Positions 43,847-57,000 of a stretch of 64,000 bases of DNA are shown piece after piece; the first letter of the stretch is position 1, and each line of letters starts with the position of its first letter. The notes under the pieces are model-generated. The model was given only the letters and a program-made list of their open reading frames with translations, did no database searches and was not told where the DNA came from. Both the position numbers and the translations under genes were made by a program. This stretch comes from Candolleomyces eurysporus. Its lineage: Eukaryota; Basidiomycota; Agaricomycetes; Agaricales; Psathyrellaceae. The stretch is taken from positions 110,391-174,390 of the forward strand of contig JANBPK010001475.1 in assembly GCA_027579435.1 (NCBI GenBank), in the 5' to 3' direction.

Positions 43847-44528
43847 AACTTGTATCCTCCTCAGCGGCGAAGATGAAATAAAAGGTAGTTGTGGTGAATG
43901 AATGAACCACGCAGTAAGAATATCGTCCAGTGGAGAACCAAAATAGCCTTAGTCCAGCTTCGCCCCGACCGTAACGATCAGATGATTTGTCCGAACGTAT
44001 GTTATGGGGTCGGGTTTATCGGGTACCACGACTGTTACGGGATGAGGCTTCAAAGCTTCAAATTTCAAGAGGTCAGAAAAGAAGTCACCCAGGTTTCAGA
44101 AGAGACAGCTTGATTACCTTGAACGATATCTAAACTAGCAGGAAAACCGCCGCCAGTCACAATTTAGTGGGTCAACCTCTGGCCAGCTGTGAACAGGAAG
44201 TTTGGTTGTATAAATGGTCCAAAAGATATCGATTCTTGAAGCATGCGAAGGCTCCGGAAAGCGATGTCGAGTCAAAGAGGGAGGTTGCTTCCCGCTTGGA
44301 TGTGGTGAGGAATCGTGAAGGAAAGCACGAGGTGCTATAAGTAGCTCAATCGCTCGCGGCAGCGGGAGTGGCGCTTATTTGTTTTTATTTTGCACAGTTC
44401 TGGTGGTACCAGCGTGCGGGTACCCGCACAGTCCACAGCAAGGTACGGTGGCGCAGAGGCCAAAAGAGGCCAAAAAATGTCCATTACCCTCAGGTCAAGT
44501 GGAAAATCTCAAGATTGGAAAAAAAGAA
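43847..44528. other. Intergenic, no gene seen
   Basis: This 682-bp stretch lies upstream of the CoA-transferase gene. Frames at 43898-44113 and 44379-44807 are short, lack domains, and the latter overlaps the tRNA. No repeat or promoter element stands out. Confidence 0.35.
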
Positions 44529-44612
44529 TGGACACATTGGGAATTGAACCCAACACCTCTCGCATACCAATACATGCTAAGCGAGCGTGATAACCAACTA
44601 CACCATGTGCCC
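44529..44612 (-). tRNA. tRNA-Ala(AGC) with a 10-nt intron, copy 3
   Basis: The mature part is identical to copies 1 and 2, with G3-U70, anticodon AGC and perfect A and B boxes. The intron is 10 nt (TGTATTGGTA) and shares a TATGGT/TATTGGT core with the others. A run of T on the minus strand (44519-44525 as A on plus) serves as terminator. Confidence 0.95.
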
Positions 44613-45283
44613 GTATATACGTGGCTGTGCTCAGTGTCCCTCATCATGCTGCGGAATCGCGATCGTGCACGGCCGAGTGGCTTTTGTTTTGCCCTACCAA
44701 ACGACCACGTCCACACAGCTGGCGTGGGCACCACGATAGGCCGATTCGAGTCTTGGATCGAGCAGACCCGGCCGGAGAATTCACGCATCACGATCTCGAC
44801 GCCTTGAGAGTCAAATCGTCTCCTTATTCCGTCGATCAATCCCAGGTACTCAGCCAGATGGAGCCAACGCTTCTTCACCTCGTCTTAATCACAGCCCTGT
44901 CAATCGCTGGGTAATTAACCGCCCCTTGGATGATTCTGTTTAACAAAACGAAGACGCCGTCGTCAGCTCTTTGTGACAGATCGGTGATTGTTGGTTGAAC
45001 CTACTCCCGCCTCGAGTTCCCGAGGCTTCGCATCAAGTGTTGGTCAAATTCCTGCCAAATGAATCATTTTCTGTTCATCTATTATACACACAGATTACAA
45101 AATAAGATACATACTTGCTCTACTATGCTAGTGTTGTACATGAGTCCTGTGCGTCCGTCCAACAATTCAAGTACAAGTCCGAGTCCAACGCTTCTCGGAG
45201 CTGATAGCCATCCTATGCACATGGAACAGGGAGTTGCTCCATCAGAGCAACTCCCCAGTTGCCTCGAGAGGAATGGCCGGTCG
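44613..45283. other. Intergenic, no gene seen
   Basis: This 671-bp stretch lies between tRNA-Ala copy 3 and the cysteine-rich gene at 45284. Plus-strand frames at 44621-44914 and 45059-45340 have no recognisable domain. Confidence 0.35.
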
Positions 45284-45943
45284 TTACCGCTGGGTATACC
45301 CAGACTTGATTTTCGTCGGCGTCAACGCTTTTGCTGGTAGGTGTATCATGACTGTCGGCGTCGGCTGGCAAACGACAGTCACTCCACCAGTCGCAGGCCG
45401 GTCAAGCTCGAGAGAAGCGGTGGCATCGACACCGTCATCATCATCGAACTCACTGGCAAACCTCGGTCCCTTTTCCCCAGAATTCAAGGCAGGGATGGTG
45501 CTGTGGTGATTGACGCCATAACGCTGTTGTGGTGCCTCTGAAACTGATATTGGTATGCTTGTTCGATGAGCAGTTATGGATTCTCTGATCATCTCTGGTG
45601 ACTGCGGAACGCTGTTCTCAACCATCTCTGGGTCCGATTCAGCGTCATCTTCCGATCCTTGTTCTTTGCCAGTCCACCGGCGGTAGACTTTGGGGGTCTG
45701 GCTGACTGGAGTTGGCGGAATGATATGATTAGTGAGTACAGGGTAGCCCTTCGAGTGGCTTGCGGAGGGTACTGACTGCAATATTTTCCCCCAGAAACGA
45801 TCCCAGTGAAGGTAAAATCTGTATCGAAACGAGTATGAGCAACAAACTCGCATACATAGAAGGATTGAGAACTCACAAATGCAAGCCCACCCAGCAATAC
45901 ATGGTAGGCAGCAGCAGATACACTCTGGTTCGCATGAACTCAT
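45284..45943 (-). CDS. Small cysteine-rich N-terminus protein, paralogue 1 (unknown family)
   Basis: Three exons give a protein of about 176 aa. The N-terminus (MSSC-x3-CICCCLPC-I-x-GWACI) holds a dense Cys cluster in a hydrophobic setting, which could be palmitoylated or metal-binding. After a phase-1 intron comes YFTFTGIVSGGKYC, then a second phase-1 intron, then a polar, acidic, Ser/Pro-rich tail ending in KSGYTQR. The start at 45943 is chosen from the paralogue at 46773-47490, which has the same start, Cys pattern and both intron positions. The frame without splicing also stays open, which could mislead gene callers. No signal peptide of the usual kind is seen. I do not recognise the family. 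Confidence 0.65.
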   Translation of the reverse strand: MSSCEPECICCCLPCIAGWACICEFSILLCMRVCCSYSFRYRFYLHWDRFWGKILQSVPSASHSKGYPVLTNHIIPPTPVSQTPKVYRRWTGKEQGSEDDAESDPEMVENSVPQSPEMIRESITAHRTSIPISVSEAPQQRYGVNHHSTIPALNSGEKGPRFASEFDDDDGVDATASLELDRPATGGVTVVCQPTPTVMIHLPAKALTPTKIKSGYTQR

Positions 45944-46772
45944 GAGGCTTCGATTTTGAGGCACGGGAAGCGTCAGAGGGAAAGGAAGAAAGAGAAGGGG
46001 GAAACGATAGCCGCCAAGCAGGGAGAAAGGAAGTCAAAATTCGCAAACCGAGTGAACGGGGAACACACATGCTTATATTCAGGGCGCCATAAAGAGGGCA
46101 AGAAGGATTAAGATGTGATGATCATCTAAAGTTAGCCATAATCTCATCAGAAGCCTCTTCATCGACCACGGGTATACTTACAAGTGGGTACAGCGCCAAG
46201 GTGTGGGCCCCTCAGAAGCAGACGGAGCCTTTTGCGAAATATTGAGAAGCTTGGTGCACAGCCTGAGCTCTCCTGGATCGTCGGCAGGTAGATGAGCCTC
46301 GAGCTTTCCCCAAAAGGAGGCGAGGCGGGACAACGATTTTGTCGATAGCGCCAACAGCCTATTTGTTGGGTTTCGCGGGCAGATAAGGACCGAGCTTGCC
46401 ATAGAGTTGATGTAGATGATCCGTTTCCTGAAGTAAGTTGTCAATGGAGGGATTTGTGTGGACGTCTCTGTACCACAATGATCTAGTATCATTATATGGG
46501 GCCTAGTCTATCGGTAAGCATCAACGACCGCCAGAAGAGGACGAGTTGAAAAGGGGAAAGTGGAATGATGATGGCTAACAATACAAAGCGAATGGCAGGG
46601 AGTCCATATCCAAGGAAAAGGCGTACTAATAAATAACAGTAGAGGTAAGAGAGCAAGCATATGACGAAAGAGTGCGAGGCGTGGAATGAGGTTGGTGCAA
46701 TGCGAGGAAACGTAAGAGGTCGTGAATGAGAGCCTGGACGGGGGAAGGATGAGGTCGGCGCTTGAGCTGATA
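45944..46772. other. 829 bp between the cysteine-rich paralogues; unassigned minus ORF at 46178-46492
   Basis: The stretch holds the promoter of paralogue 1 and one minus-strand open frame of 104 codons (MILDHCGTETSTQ...PWRCTHL) without recognisable domain. A PolyPy-rich run near 45975-46020 would form the 5' leader of paralogue 1. Confidence 0.3.
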
Positions 46773-47490
46773 CTAGCTCGGCGGTGGTGTTGTTTGAACC
46801 GATGTCAATGGGCCACGAGTCTGAGCAAACATTGCCCCATGTTCGTACTGGGTCATGTGAGGGTCGCCCGTGCTCTCCCGCCGCCGACCAAAACGCATGT
46901 CGTGTGTCGATGATGCAAAAGAGGAGTCGGAGGGGAGAAGATGTCCAGGGATTTTGGGGGTTGAAATATCACTTTGGACGCCGGATGAGCTCTCTGCCTC
47001 TGTCGACTTTAATGCCATCGGAGGCAGAACCATGGTCATCTGTTCAATTGGCTGGGGCTGTGTTTTTATTGTAGGGTCGTAGTAGGCTTTCTCTGGCTCC
47101 TGGACTTGCGTTATACTCGATGCCAGATCCCGGCTACGATGTTTGTAGGAATGCGATTGTGGATTATTGGTGTTGCCAACGGAAGTGCCGATTTTCGATT
47201 CTACCTCACCGGCTCTTTGCCTTGATGAGGAATCTGGAGGTGGCGGCTGAGGCCGGCATTTGTTGTCTACAAGTCGGCGAGAAATAAGTACGAGGGCAAT
47301 CTAAGTGAAGTTGGACCACGTACAGCAAAATTGTCCAACTTTGCGGATACCCGCATAGGTACAGTCTGTTTATGAGAGAAAATGAGCCGAATAATCAGCT
47401 GAAATACATCAAGTCCGGCTTACAGATACAGGCCCAACCCACAATACAGGGCAGACAGCAACAAATGCAGTCGGAATCGCAGGAGCTCAT
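46773..47490 (-). CDS. Small cysteine-rich N-terminus protein, paralogue 2 (unknown family)
   Basis: This is a paralogue of the gene at 45284-45943 with the same three-exon structure. Exon 1 encodes MSSCDSDCICCCLPC and GWACI, exon 2 encodes YCTYAGIRKVGQFC, and exon 3 encodes a polar tail with PQPPPPDSSSRQ, many Ser/Thr/Gln and no globular domain, ending TPPPS at the TAG 46773-46775. Predicted length is about 200 aa. Introns are phase 1 at both places, as in paralogue 1. The tails of the two proteins do not align, while exons 1 and 2 do, so the conserved function lies in the first 36 residues. Membrane association through acylated cysteines is an inference. Confidence 0.65.
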
Positions 47491-48084
47491 CGTCACGAGC
47501 CGGACTTGGGTCGGGGAAGGGGATGAAAAGGCGAGGTCGGGGGTGAGAACAAATCAATCCAACTCTTGGCCCTTATCAGGTACCTTTTCAATTTCTCCTT
47601 GCGAAACGTGCCCACTGTCGGCCCCTGAAAACACGTCAGGAACAGATCTAGAGTCAGCACGGAACCAGAATAGCGCTTTGTTTATGACAATTCCCTACAA
47701 ATGGTCTTCATTTGCCACCATTCAGGGTCATGATTGAGTTCTTTATATACAAAATATACGTTCTGTCCTTCGCGACGAGCTCCCAAAGCACACAGTCGTT
47801 TAATTTAAAATTCGTGGTTGGTCAACAGGATTTTCAGAAGCTCAGGAACCGAGAAAGGCGTGCCTGGCACGCGGTGAGCGGCATGATCATGCCGGATTAC
47901 CATAGCAAGTGGCAGTGTACCGAGCGCTTCGAATTTGATTGCGCTCGAGCCGTCCCTTGCCCGTGGATCCCCGGGCGGGCACTCCAGGCTTCGTGAAGCA
48001 ATAAGTACTGTCTATATGTATTATATCTATGTCCGAAATGCTGCAGAATGAGAGATAAATGCACTGGGATGTATAATGTTATGA
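47491..48084. other. Intergenic, no gene seen
   Basis: This 594-bp stretch lies between the start of cysteine-rich paralogue 2 and the UTP20 stop. A plus frame at 47712-47996 has no recognisable domain. Confidence 0.35.
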
Positions 48085-51000
48085 TCAAGACTCCTTCCGC
48101 CGTTTAATCTTTCCCCTGGCCTCAACAAACGACCTCTCCTTCCTCTTCCGGCTCTCCTTCTTCAACTGGGTCTTTTTCTCCTTCCTCTTTGCAGCGTGAG
48201 CTGGATCTAGCGTGCCCATTACAAGTCTCTTGTTCTTCCTCTCCCGCCTTACTTCCAGGACACGTTGACGAATCACATTGTATGTCGTTGAGAACACCGT
48301 GCCGCCAACTTTCTGTTGTACAAGCTCCCGGAGTTCGATCCCGGTGGTGCGTAGTTCATCTAATGGAGCATGATCAGAACTGGATTCTAATACTTGAGAA
48401 GACGAAAAAATTTACCAATTTGCTCGTCCTTAATCGTATCTTCCTCGATGATGCGGTATACAGGCGAGAGGATGTGAGTCAGGAATTTCTCGAGTCGCCT
48501 CGAGTCCATGTGGGTGGTCATCGCGGCGAACCATCTAAGAGCTGCAAGGGGCTGTTGGGACCAGTTGAGCTAAAGGCAGAGGCACATTCAGCACAGTGCA
48601 TCGCAGAAAGATAGGAATGCGACTTACGTGTTTCCGACCATGCCTTCCTCTTCGTCGAATCAGCGCTCCTCTCACTTGGTAAGACAGTTTCGAGAATAGC
48701 CAAGGAAGGTTACCCAGTGATTCCTGCGGTTCCTGCAGAGCGGCATCCCCTTCCTCGTCCTCGCTGTCATCGGGCTCTGCCAAGGAAACAGGGCCATTGT
48801 CTCCATCGGCCTGGATAAGCCACAATCTCCCAATCCAGATAAGATTCTTGACAACCTGCAACCCAAGCGCGCCGTCCAAGTGTTCGCTTTTGAGCTGATC
48901 GCATAACTTGCCAGCCACACTTCGGAGTGGTCCAACTGACGAGGGGTGTTCTGCATTGAATATTGGAGAAGAAGCAATCGCATTGGCGGCGACGTTGTAG
49001 TCTGACGACCCAAGAGGGTAGGCTCCAAGCAGCTGGCCCAGAGCACGACATGCTGCAGTGCGGACCCAGGCATGAGGGAACAGGAGATGTTCAGCAACAA
49101 GCGACCAAGGTAGGGTTCCAGACTTCGTGAGGACAGGCTGTACTCGTAAGGCCTTCCCCAAGGCGGTGAGGGAATAGTAAGGCAACTGCCACTCCAAGCC
49201 GACTTCTGCTCCATCCACGTCCATGCTCTCGTCATCATCAGCGGCAAATTTCTTCGACACAAGTATCTCGCTTTGTCGAAGACTCTGGGAGATGTCATCC
49301 ACGGCGTCCCCAAGCCATGGCAGCTGTGTACCGTCCTGCTCTTTTGCGGCAGCTTCGATCACGATTCCCCATGCTTGCAACGCAATCCAGGCCAGCTTCC
49401 GCTTGCCAGTAGCACCCTCTCCCGAATTATCCCCGGTATCAATGCCCGCTCGAACCCATTTCTTGAGCCAGGTCCGCACGATGTTTTTCCGTTCGTCTTC
49501 GGAAAGTCGGCCATACAGGGTGGAAATGAGGCTGGCAGCCATTTCTCGGCACTTCGAACTGTCGTCGTTGGCTAGAACCATCACCAAACTGACGAAGATC
49601 ATTTCCCCGTACTCCGTGACAAGACCCGTCTGGAATTTCTGAAGGATTGCACCGAGTAGTTCGAGGATGGAAGAGCGGCCTGATTCATGTACGTACGAGG
49701 ACGCATTTCGCAGCAAGAAGGCAAGGGTCTTCTGTAATCTCCCTTTGCCTTGAGGGTAGTCGAGCATGAATTGGAGAAGAAGCGCCCTTGCCTGCTCTCG
49801 GACGGTGTTGGACTGCGATTGAACCAATAGAGGGGCCACCTGGTCTTCCATGATGTCGTACATCTCCGGCACTACGAATCTTCTCGACACAATTGCTCGA
49901 AGGAGGGTGAAAGCGATGGCTTGCTTCTCAGGATCTTCAAGGTCCGGGGTGACGAGCTCGAGCAGGAACGAAAGATCCTTCTCTTTCAGCTCAACCCCCG
50001 GAGTCAGAACGCCGTCTGCCATAGCTGTCTTGGGTCCATCGCGAACAACGACGCCCAAGGCACGCAGCGCCCCTTGCATGAGGTCTCCGTCGGTGCCACC
50101 CACATTTCCTCCACCGCCTCCGCTCGTCTGGATGATGTGAAGGATTTGATTGACGTAGACTGGAAGAGCACGACGCATGCCGGGAAGTTTGACAATCGGG
50201 AATCGTGTGACGAGGAGTGACACGCATTTCAGCGCATGGAGAAGAACTGCAGTTGACGTTGAATACAGAGTGTTGCCGAGGACGGGAAGGAGTGCATCGA
50301 GCTGCTTGTATACTGTGGGAGAGGCTTGGCTGAAGCGGCCGCGACGCAGTGCTGTATGAAGGAGGTCCAAACCGAGCACAATGAATCTACAACTCGGGTT
50401 AAAATCGAACCATAACGGAACCAACCGAATCTACTGACCGATAAGAGTTGTGTGCATACTGGTCGCTCTCAACTTTAGGATTACGAGTCCGCTCAACAAT
50501 ATGGTCACTCTTGTCCTTGATTCCCTTCCTCTTCTTCTTCACCTTCTGATTACTCCAATCCTCCCTTTCTTTGAGGAAAGCGACGTTGCCACTGATCAAG
50601 CCCCAGATGACATTGACAAGCCAATCAGCCTCCGGATTGTCGTTGGCTCCTTCCTGCTCGATGCCTCGATTGCGCTCCAGTCCTCCTCCAACGCGACGAA
50701 GGACCTCGTCGAGGACCGTCATGACCTTCACGTTGCTGGTAACCCCCATCACCCCTTTTACATCTCTTAGAAGTTCAGGGAGTAGTGAAGGCGAACTGTA
50801 CTGAGCAGCGAATGCATAGAGGGAGTATGAAGCATTAAGGGATTGACGAGGCTCTCTGAAAGTGGGGGAAATGTGATTCGGAGGTACTGGGCCTGAATTA
50901 GCATCGGAGCTTGACGACACATCGCCGAATAGGATCCTAGAGGAGATGGATGTGATCGAGGGGACAATCTTGTCAAGGAATAGCTGTCCAGTGGCTGCAG

Positions 51001-54000
51001 GTTTCTCGGCTGTCTGGTCTTCATCTTCATCTGAGTCCTTCGCATCCTCGCAACCTTCCGCCCCTGCAACGATCTTCGAGGTGATAGAATTCACAGTTGT
51101 GACGAGAATATGGAGCTGAGGGCCGCGGGTTAAAGCAGTTTCCAGTTCGTCAACGATGACTTTGAGGTAATTGTCGCCGTCGAAACTATTCTTGGCCTCA
51201 CCAGCTTTCCCGTCGAATCCGAGAACAGTCAACGCAATCCTCCCTAATACATCCCTAACCGCGTCCCGCACTTCCTGGCTCCTACTCTTCATCATATGAC
51301 TGAGCTCCGTGGCCAGCCTACGCATCTCTGTCTCCTTCCGCTCACGATCTTCCACAGCGGATCCGGGCAAACGAAGGGTCAAGCGTGCGATGGCTAGGGC
51401 AATCGGTAGCCTGACAGTCAAAGGTGTCGAATCGTCTTCGTACTTCTGGGCAGGGGGAGACAGATAGGCCAATAGTGACGGTAACAGCTTTCCTTTCAAG
51501 GATGCCAAAATGTTCGGTTTTCTACGAGGATCCCGCGACTCTTGTGGCTCCTCTTCATCAGCCTGCTCGACCTGCGCGCCATCACCCTCCACCACTTCTG
51601 CCGGCTCATCAACATCCATCCTCTCAGCCGTCGTCGAAGCACCCTCCACACCTCCCGTAGCGGGAACGTCTTCCACCCCATCTTGCTGCACCTCCGACAC
51701 CTCAAACCCGAAATTCTCCAGGATGGACACAATCGACCGAACGTAGACCTTCTCCCAGTCGTCTTTGGTATTCGCCAACCGAAGATATCGTTGAACAAGG
51801 CCGAAATAAGGACTCCACCCGAGGTATGCTGAGAGTTTTCCAAGTGTTCCGATAGCTTCATTCGTCGTCAAATGGTTCTGCTGATCCTCCTTGTTCACGT
51901 TCGTCTGCGTCTTCATAAACGCACTCCCACTTCCAATGAACCACGTCACAATGGGCAACAGCCAGTCCCGAACGACGGCATTCGTTCCCGACGACGCATC
52001 CCTCTCGAACTCTCCCTTGTCGCATCGTTCTCCAAGACGCCGAATAGCTCTCGTCCGTCGATGAATCTGGATATGGAGTACATTATTGAAAAAGTTGGCC
52101 TCTTCGTCACCATCTTCGAGCAGTGGCTTCAAAGTAGCGATAGTGGGGCTGAGTGTAGGAGAAGAATGGGAGATAGTGAAGGAGAGCAGGGAGAGTAGGT
52201 CGGCTTTTACTGCAAATGATGAGGTAGCATTCGGACCCTGGGCTTGCAATGGGGTCGAGATGGAAGCTCGTAACGCGGGCAAGAACGTCGCTAGGAAAAC
52301 AGCTTCGTAGGTACCGGCATAGTCTGAAGAAGGTGCCGGACGGCCTGATGGATCGGCGACGACCTCCACGAGCCTCCGCAGCGTGTATCCTGCAGCACTT
52401 CTGAGCGCGAACTCGTCCACGTCTTGTATATCATGGAATGCCTGGTTGAGAATTGGTATCCAGGCGATAGGCAGCAAAAGCGGCGAAGTGTAAGTGCCGT
52501 CATTGAACGTCGAGTAGGCCGCGAGACGCCGATCGAAATCAGGCTCGTCTATCCGCTTGGCAGAATATGCGTTGAGGAGAGCAAGGTGAGAGGAGACGAA
52601 GTGCAACCACTCCTTGGCCTCCCCTTCAACAACGCCTTCCAGCTGAGTGAACGCTTCAACGAGTTTCTGACGAGGCGCACGGGTTCTCAGGGTCGAGAAC
52701 AACGACGAAAGCGAGCTGTAAAGTTTTGACCAAAGAGTTGAGGAGGGTGTACGTAGTTCAGGTATAAGCCCCATCATGTCCCGAAGGATAGTGAGGATAT
52801 TGGCTTTGACCTTCTCAGGCACCTGCTTATTCGGCTTCTTGAGAAGAGGGAGGAAAAGGCCGACCAGCGTGGCAGCCTGACTGGGGGAAGTGGCGAAGGG
52901 TGAGAGGAGTGAAAGAATGGCCAAATGCCTTTGACCCAACGGTGTAGTCAACGACAACGAGAGCGACCCCGACGACTTCGAATGTCCACCTCTTGTCTGC
53001 TCCACGAGGGTAGCCAAGTTCTTGAGCAACAGTTCAACATGGGGAAGAAGAATTTCGTCCCTTGCGGCTTGGTCGACCTCTGCGTAGGAAAGGACCCGTT
53101 CAATGACGTCGAATATCCTATCCACGACGATAGGTTTCACGTTGTGGGCGACGAGGCAATTGTATAAGGCCGGTAAGACTTGCTCATCGTACTGAACGAG
53201 GTAGAACGCGTGCTGGTGATTGCTGGACCATACATGGAACAGGTCGAGGATTGCCGATGGTGATTGAATGTTCTCCCTGGCAAAGGCTTCCAAGCGAGGC
53301 GACACGATGGACTTGAACGAAGCGGCCAGGTACGGTTCGAATGTGAAAACAATCGGGACGCGGAAAAAGTCGGCCAGACGCTTCAAACCCAACTGTCGAA
53401 TTGAACGCAGCACCTTCGGCGAAAAGTGCTCGTCTTGTGGTGCGTCCTGCTCCTCCTGCTCCTCCTCCGCCTCCTCCCCTGCCTCCTCATCTGCATCTCC
53501 CTCATCGTGCACATCTCCCTCTGTAACCACGTCCTGAATCTTCGCCTGGGCAAAGCTGACAACATCGATCGTGGTGCCCAACAACGCCGGCCAGTATTGC
53601 GTCAGCCGCGACCCCAAAAGCCTCATAACATCCCCAAGCAACGTCAAATACCCCGAGACCTGACGTCCGTTGACCCCAGCCGATATAGGAGAAATGGCAA
53701 ACTTGCCCGAGTCAACCCCCTTCCCATGCGCATTGCGATCCAAACCAAGAGGATGCAGCATAAGATCGACCAGCAGGCCGAGTTCGTCGTCACTACAACT
53801 GCCCAAGGTGCCCAGAACGGCAGAACGCCTGTCCGCCCCTCTCGACCTTCCCCTCTTTTCCAACATGACACCGAAAAGCAACCGGACGAGGATGTCGACT
53901 ATCTCCTCCCTTCCCTGGGGTTCCATATGGACCAGATCGAGGTTGGTCAACTCGTCTCTCCATCTTGTGTCGTCCAACAGAGTTTTGAAACGATCTTGCC

Positions 54001-57000
54001 AAGGTGTAAGATGTGGTGACTTGTAGGTGTACAGACAATCGAGAGCGACGCGTTGGAGAGGCCGGAAAGGGTGAGAGAGGTAAGAGGTGTATAGGGATTT
54101 GAGGGTCGACGTCGAATGGAAAGCCTTGGGGTTACTGAACTTTGAGAACAGTGTCAGCCACGAAACCAGCTTCTGCTTCGGGATAGAAGAGCCCGTCTCG
54201 CTGTTGGCCAACGACAGGAAATATGGGACGAGTTCTCGGTTGTGTTTTTCAGCAAGCGATGAAGCTTCTCCAAGTGTCGACAACAGTTGATATTCATAGG
54301 ACGCTCGGTCGAAACGTTCCGACGATTGGTGGCTCTGGGGAGAATGTCAGAAAGGATGCCAGTGGACCATTAGAATGGACGTACCTTGACATACTGTCGC
54401 TTACGATAATCGTCATCGATCCAATGGCCGACGGCGACGCGTAGCTTATGCGCACTAGGGTCCCTCCACGAACGTTCTTCCTCCCACACATCCTCATCCT
54501 CCCGATCATCCACAGAACCTTGAACATGGTCAACTCCCTCTATAAATCCCCGAGTAGGATCAGAAACCCCTTTCAGATCTGTGAACAGGAGTTCCCAGAT
54601 GAGATCACCGAAGCGTGAAGACAACGAAGAAATGGCCGCGGTAGCAGGCGACCAAAGGGGCCGCAGGTTGACCTTGAGCTGAGCTGAACAAGAAAGAGCA
54701 AGTCAATGGTTTGATCCCCAAGCGAGTGAACGACAAGCATACCAATCAACCACCTGGCGCACAGTTCCGCTCCCTGGCGATCCCCGACCACCTGTCCGAC
54801 TCTTCCTATCCTTAGCACACGCTCCCGGACACCCTGCACATCAAGCGACGCCTCTTCTCCTTGTAGACATCGCTTCAAAACCTCACTCCCTCCCTCTGGT
54901 GCTGAGACAAGATTAGAGGTAAGGAAACGGAGGGAGGATAAGCGTAAGCCCCGTGCATGCGAGAGCAGACAATCCTGGAGCTTGGGGTACACTTCGTTAA
55001 ATGGTAGACGACTCGTTTGCGGAGGGCTAGACCACCGCGGCAATCAGCAAAACGAATTCAGGGAACGGAAAGCACGGCTACTCACAGATTTTGGGAGAGC
55101 GTGACGATGGCGTCGAGCATCTCGGCAGACGATGTCCAGCGTTCAAGTATCAGATTTGCCCATCTGCGGACGTTGGCCCGACTTGACCATTCGCTTTTAT
55201 CCCGTCTCGACAGTGTCTCCAGAGCAGCTCCAAGAATCCAGGCGGAAGATTGAATCTCAACCTCGACCTGTTTCCCGAGGCCAGAGTCCAGAATATCGAT
55301 CAGGACCGACGTGATGGTCTCGGAGAAAAAGGACGACAATGTCAAGATATCGTTGACTTCGATTGCCTGGGGCGAGGATGAGAAAAAGAAACACGAAAAT
55401 GCAACAGGACTCACGATGTCCACCCCACGTTGCTCCTTGAGCACGTTGAGCCTTTCTAGGGCGCGTTTCTCAACCTTTGTCCTCCAAACCAAATCGACTT
55501 CGTTGGAATTAATCTTCTTGGACTTTCTAAGGCTCGCAAGGAACGCAAACAGCTTCGTAGTATGTTTCTCGAGCAAGTTGGGCTTGATGCTCATCTTCAA
55601 GACCAGCGGCAATGCAATCAGCTTCCATCCTCCCCAACCCAGCTCGGCCAGCGACCCATTCAGCCGAAGTGCAAACTCAACACAGACATCATCGTCCGCA
55701 TCTTGAGACGGCCGTTCGATGAGCCCCCATGCCCGTTGAAGGAATTTCATGCCGTGGGACAGCCATAGCGCCATCTCCGAGGCCATGAAGAGAGAAGTGG
55801 CAAATGGTAGGAGGGATGCTTGTATATTCGGTGAGATCTTCTGAGCCTCGAGCTCCGAGAAGAACGCGGTCTTCTGAACGTCCGTCAAACGCGATCCCTG
55901 CCTCACGGAACAGATGATCGTCGCCACGTTCAAGATCCTCTTGACCTGCTCGTCGTCCGTGGCGTTTTTGAATTGCTGCAAAACAACATTCCCCAGCGAA
56001 GAGAACTGTTCCGCGTTTTTGACATGATGTATGAGTGCGGTGAACGTGCGTCGGATAATATTGAACGTCGGGTCCGGATTGTCCGTTTTGAGGTGGTAAG
56101 CGATTAGTGGGTTGATAATGGAAGGGGTCGCTGTGTGGAGGGTTTGGGAAACGGACTTGCAGGCGTACACCAGGACCCAAGCCGATGCATCGTCTACATC
56201 ATCTGCACCCGCGGCCAATAGCTGCACGGCCTTTTCCTTCGCCGTGGTTTTCAGCTTCCTGAGCACTGAGCCCCAAACTTCAGCCATCGCCCTCTGTATT
56301 TCCGGGAGACATTTTGGAAGAGTAGATTTGATGGATGTCCAGGTAGATTCTAAGAGTTCTAGGTGTATCGACGGGACGAGTAGGAATCGGAAGAGGGTGT
56401 TGAAGGTTTCCAGCAAGACCGTGAGGGCTTCTGGAGAGATTGAACGTTGAAGGAGCTTGAGCAATCTACCGACGATATCGTCGTATACGGGTGCAATTGT
56501 TGTCCGGAGGTCGTGGGCCATTTTCTGGAGCAGACTGGGGTAACGAGATCAGAAACGGTCGTCCAGCTGGACAACACGACACATACTCTAGCAAAGCTCG
56601 CAGCCCCTCGTCATCTGAGCCCTCCATCGCCGCTATCCAAAGCTCTATAATTTCTCTCCAGTTATGAAGCAGCAAAGGCATCGACGTTGACATCGAATCG
56701 ACCTTGTTTGCGAATTGGATGAACCCTGGGGACAGATTGAGCTGCCTCCAGTGGTCGAGGGCTTCATGGAAGTGAGATTCATTGTCCTGAGGACCATTAG
56801 ATAGCGTCAGAGTAATCTATATAGACTGCTACTCACCCCGATATCGTCCTCGTATTGTGTTTGTTTGAACGTTGACGGGAGATGAACCTCCTTCAGTTGT
56901 TGGTTGTACGATTGATGCTAGGTGGGGGTTGGCAGCTGCAGAATACAGTAAGAGAATACATCTTGCCTTGAATCGATTCGGTCTGGTCTCATTCAAAGCG

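Noticed and set aside
45284..47490. Mating-type pheromone receptor or CAAX pheromone precursor
   Set aside because: The hydrophobic Cys-rich start suggested membrane proteins of a mating locus, but there are no seven TM segments and no C-terminal CAAX motif; both genes end in polar tails.
53426..54019. Plus-strand open frame of 197 codons
   Set aside because: Antisense to UTP20; the Leu/Cys-rich start mirrors the Glu-rich stretch of UTP20 on the other strand.
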